This document shows positions 6,261 through 6,830 of a stretch of 6,830 nt of DNA, in pieces. The notes beneath the pieces were generated by a model. It was not told where the DNA came from. It worked only from the letters and a program-made list of their open reading frames with translations, and searched no databases. Each line of letters begins with the position of its first letter. Position 1 is the stretch's first letter. Position numbers and translations under genes: made by a program. The DNA comes from Dehalococcoidia bacterium (GTDB lineage: Bacteria > Chloroflexota > Dehalococcoidia > Dehalococcoidales > RBG-16-60-22), in NCBI GenBank assembly GCA_030613665.1, contig JAUWLN010000093.1, positions 1-6,830 of the forward strand, in the 5' to 3' direction.

Positions 6261-6830
6261 TCACAGTGCCCTGGGTTCCAGGTGAATCGATTCTGATATG
6301 GCGCTTTTCCACTGCGCTTTGGTCAGGCCCAGGCGCTCAAAGATTTCGTCAACGTGCCGCAGGTAGTACTGGTAGTCAAACAGAGCCCCGAGTTCCGGCT
6401 GGGGCAGGATTTCGGCGACCTCCGGGTCTGATTTTAACAGATTGAGGAAATTTTTATTTCCTTTCCAGGACTTCATTGCGTTGCGCTGCACCAGCTCATA
6501 TGCTCTCTGCCGGGAGAGGCCTTTATCGATGAGCGCCAGCATCACCCGCTGTGAAAAGACGAGGCCTTTAGTGAGCTCGATATTCTTTTTCATACGCTGC
6601 GGGAAGACCTGCAGCCCCTTGATTATTGAGGTGAAAACGGACAGGCAGTAATCAACGAGCAGGCAGGAATCGGGCAGTATAATGCGTTCCGTGGAGGAAT
6701 GGCTGATGTCACGTTCGTGCCAGAGGGCGATGTTTTCCATTGACGTAAGGGAGTAACCCCTTATCAGTCGTGCCAGACCGCTGATTCGCTCGCAGAGTTC
6801 GGGGTTGCGCTTGTGGGGCATGGCCGAGGA
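6261..6830 (-). CDS. purB: Adenylosuccinate lyase, C-terminal part (N-terminus beyond window edge)
   Basis: PurB cleaves SAICAR to AICAR plus fumarate, and adenylosuccinate to AMP plus fumarate. The visible frame covers 189 codons and a TGA stop. It begins inside the hallmark fumarase/aspartase signature, reading SSAMPHKRNPE at the very edge; the flexible loop carrying the catalytic serine is therefore present. The ATG at 6821 is this internal Met, not a start. ENIALWHERDISHSSTERI (residues about 33-51 of the fragment) is the typical adenylosuccinate lyase helix, followed by GLVFSQRVMLALIDKGLSRQRAY. The C-terminal helical domain ends at EPRAL. The family is about 430-450 aa, so roughly 250 residues are missing off the window. 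It is the most upstream gene seen, and the promoter of the purine block must lie outside. Confidence 0.95.
   Translation of the reverse strand, partial: SSAMPHKRNPELCERISGLARLIRGYSLTSMENIALWHERDISHSSTERIILPDSCLLVDYCLSVFTSIIKGLQVFPQRMKKNIELTKGLVFSQRVMLALIDKGLSRQRAYELVQRNAMKSWKGNKNFLNLLKSDPEVAEILPQPELGALFDYQYYLRHVDEIFERLGLTKAQWKSAISESIHLEPRAL

Noticed and set aside
1..6830. Mobile element, CRISPR array, tRNA or defence system
   Set aside because: No transposase or integrase frame, no regularly spaced repeats, no tRNA-like cloverleaf and no defence-type domains were seen. Nearly all of the sequence is accounted for by seven metabolic or maturation genes.

Overview
The window is a gene-dense stretch from a bacterial chromosome. 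All seven recognisable genes lie on the minus strand, so transcription runs from high to low coordinates. They fall into two blocks. The upstream block (about 6830 to 4838) is a purine-biosynthesis segment: the C-terminal part of purB (adenylosuccinate lyase), a small SnoaL/NTF2-like protein of unknown function, and purC (SAICAR synthase). The two gaps in this block are 26 bp each. The downstream block (4587 to 1) is a hydrogenase-maturation cluster in the order hypF-hypC-hypD-hypE. Its genes are separated by 5 bp or overlap by 4 or 11 bp. hypE is cut by the left edge and purB by the right edge.

The two blocks are separated by the only real intergenic space, about 250 bp (4588-4837). It holds two short hairpin-capable inverted repeats, a 13-bp-spaced direct repeat, a T-rich run on the coding strand and a reasonable sigma-70-like promoter just upstream of hypF. 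The simplest reading is that purine transcripts end or weaken here and a separate hyp transcript begins.

The Hyp proteins build the Fe(CN)2CO group of [NiFe]-hydrogenases. HypF turns carbamoyl phosphate into a thiocarboxamide on the C-terminal cysteine of HypE, and HypE dehydrates it to a thiocyanate. The HypC-HypD complex receives the cyanide on iron and passes the unit to the hydrogenase large subunit. Four of the six core hyp genes are visible. hypA and hypB (nickel insertion) and hydrogenase structural genes are not in the window. The host therefore probably makes at least one [NiFe]-hydrogenase and is likely an anaerobe or facultative hydrogen metaboliser. The long-form (about 305 aa) PurC, the moderately GC-rich coding sequence and the general look of the proteins would fit Chloroflexota such as Dehalococcoidia. 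That placement is a weak impression, not something the sequence proves.

I found no mobile element, CRISPR array, tRNA, rRNA or riboswitch. Apart from the NTF2-like gene in the purine block and the intergenic control region, this is an ordinary housekeeping and accessory-metabolism region, and I do not see a previously undescribed system in it.
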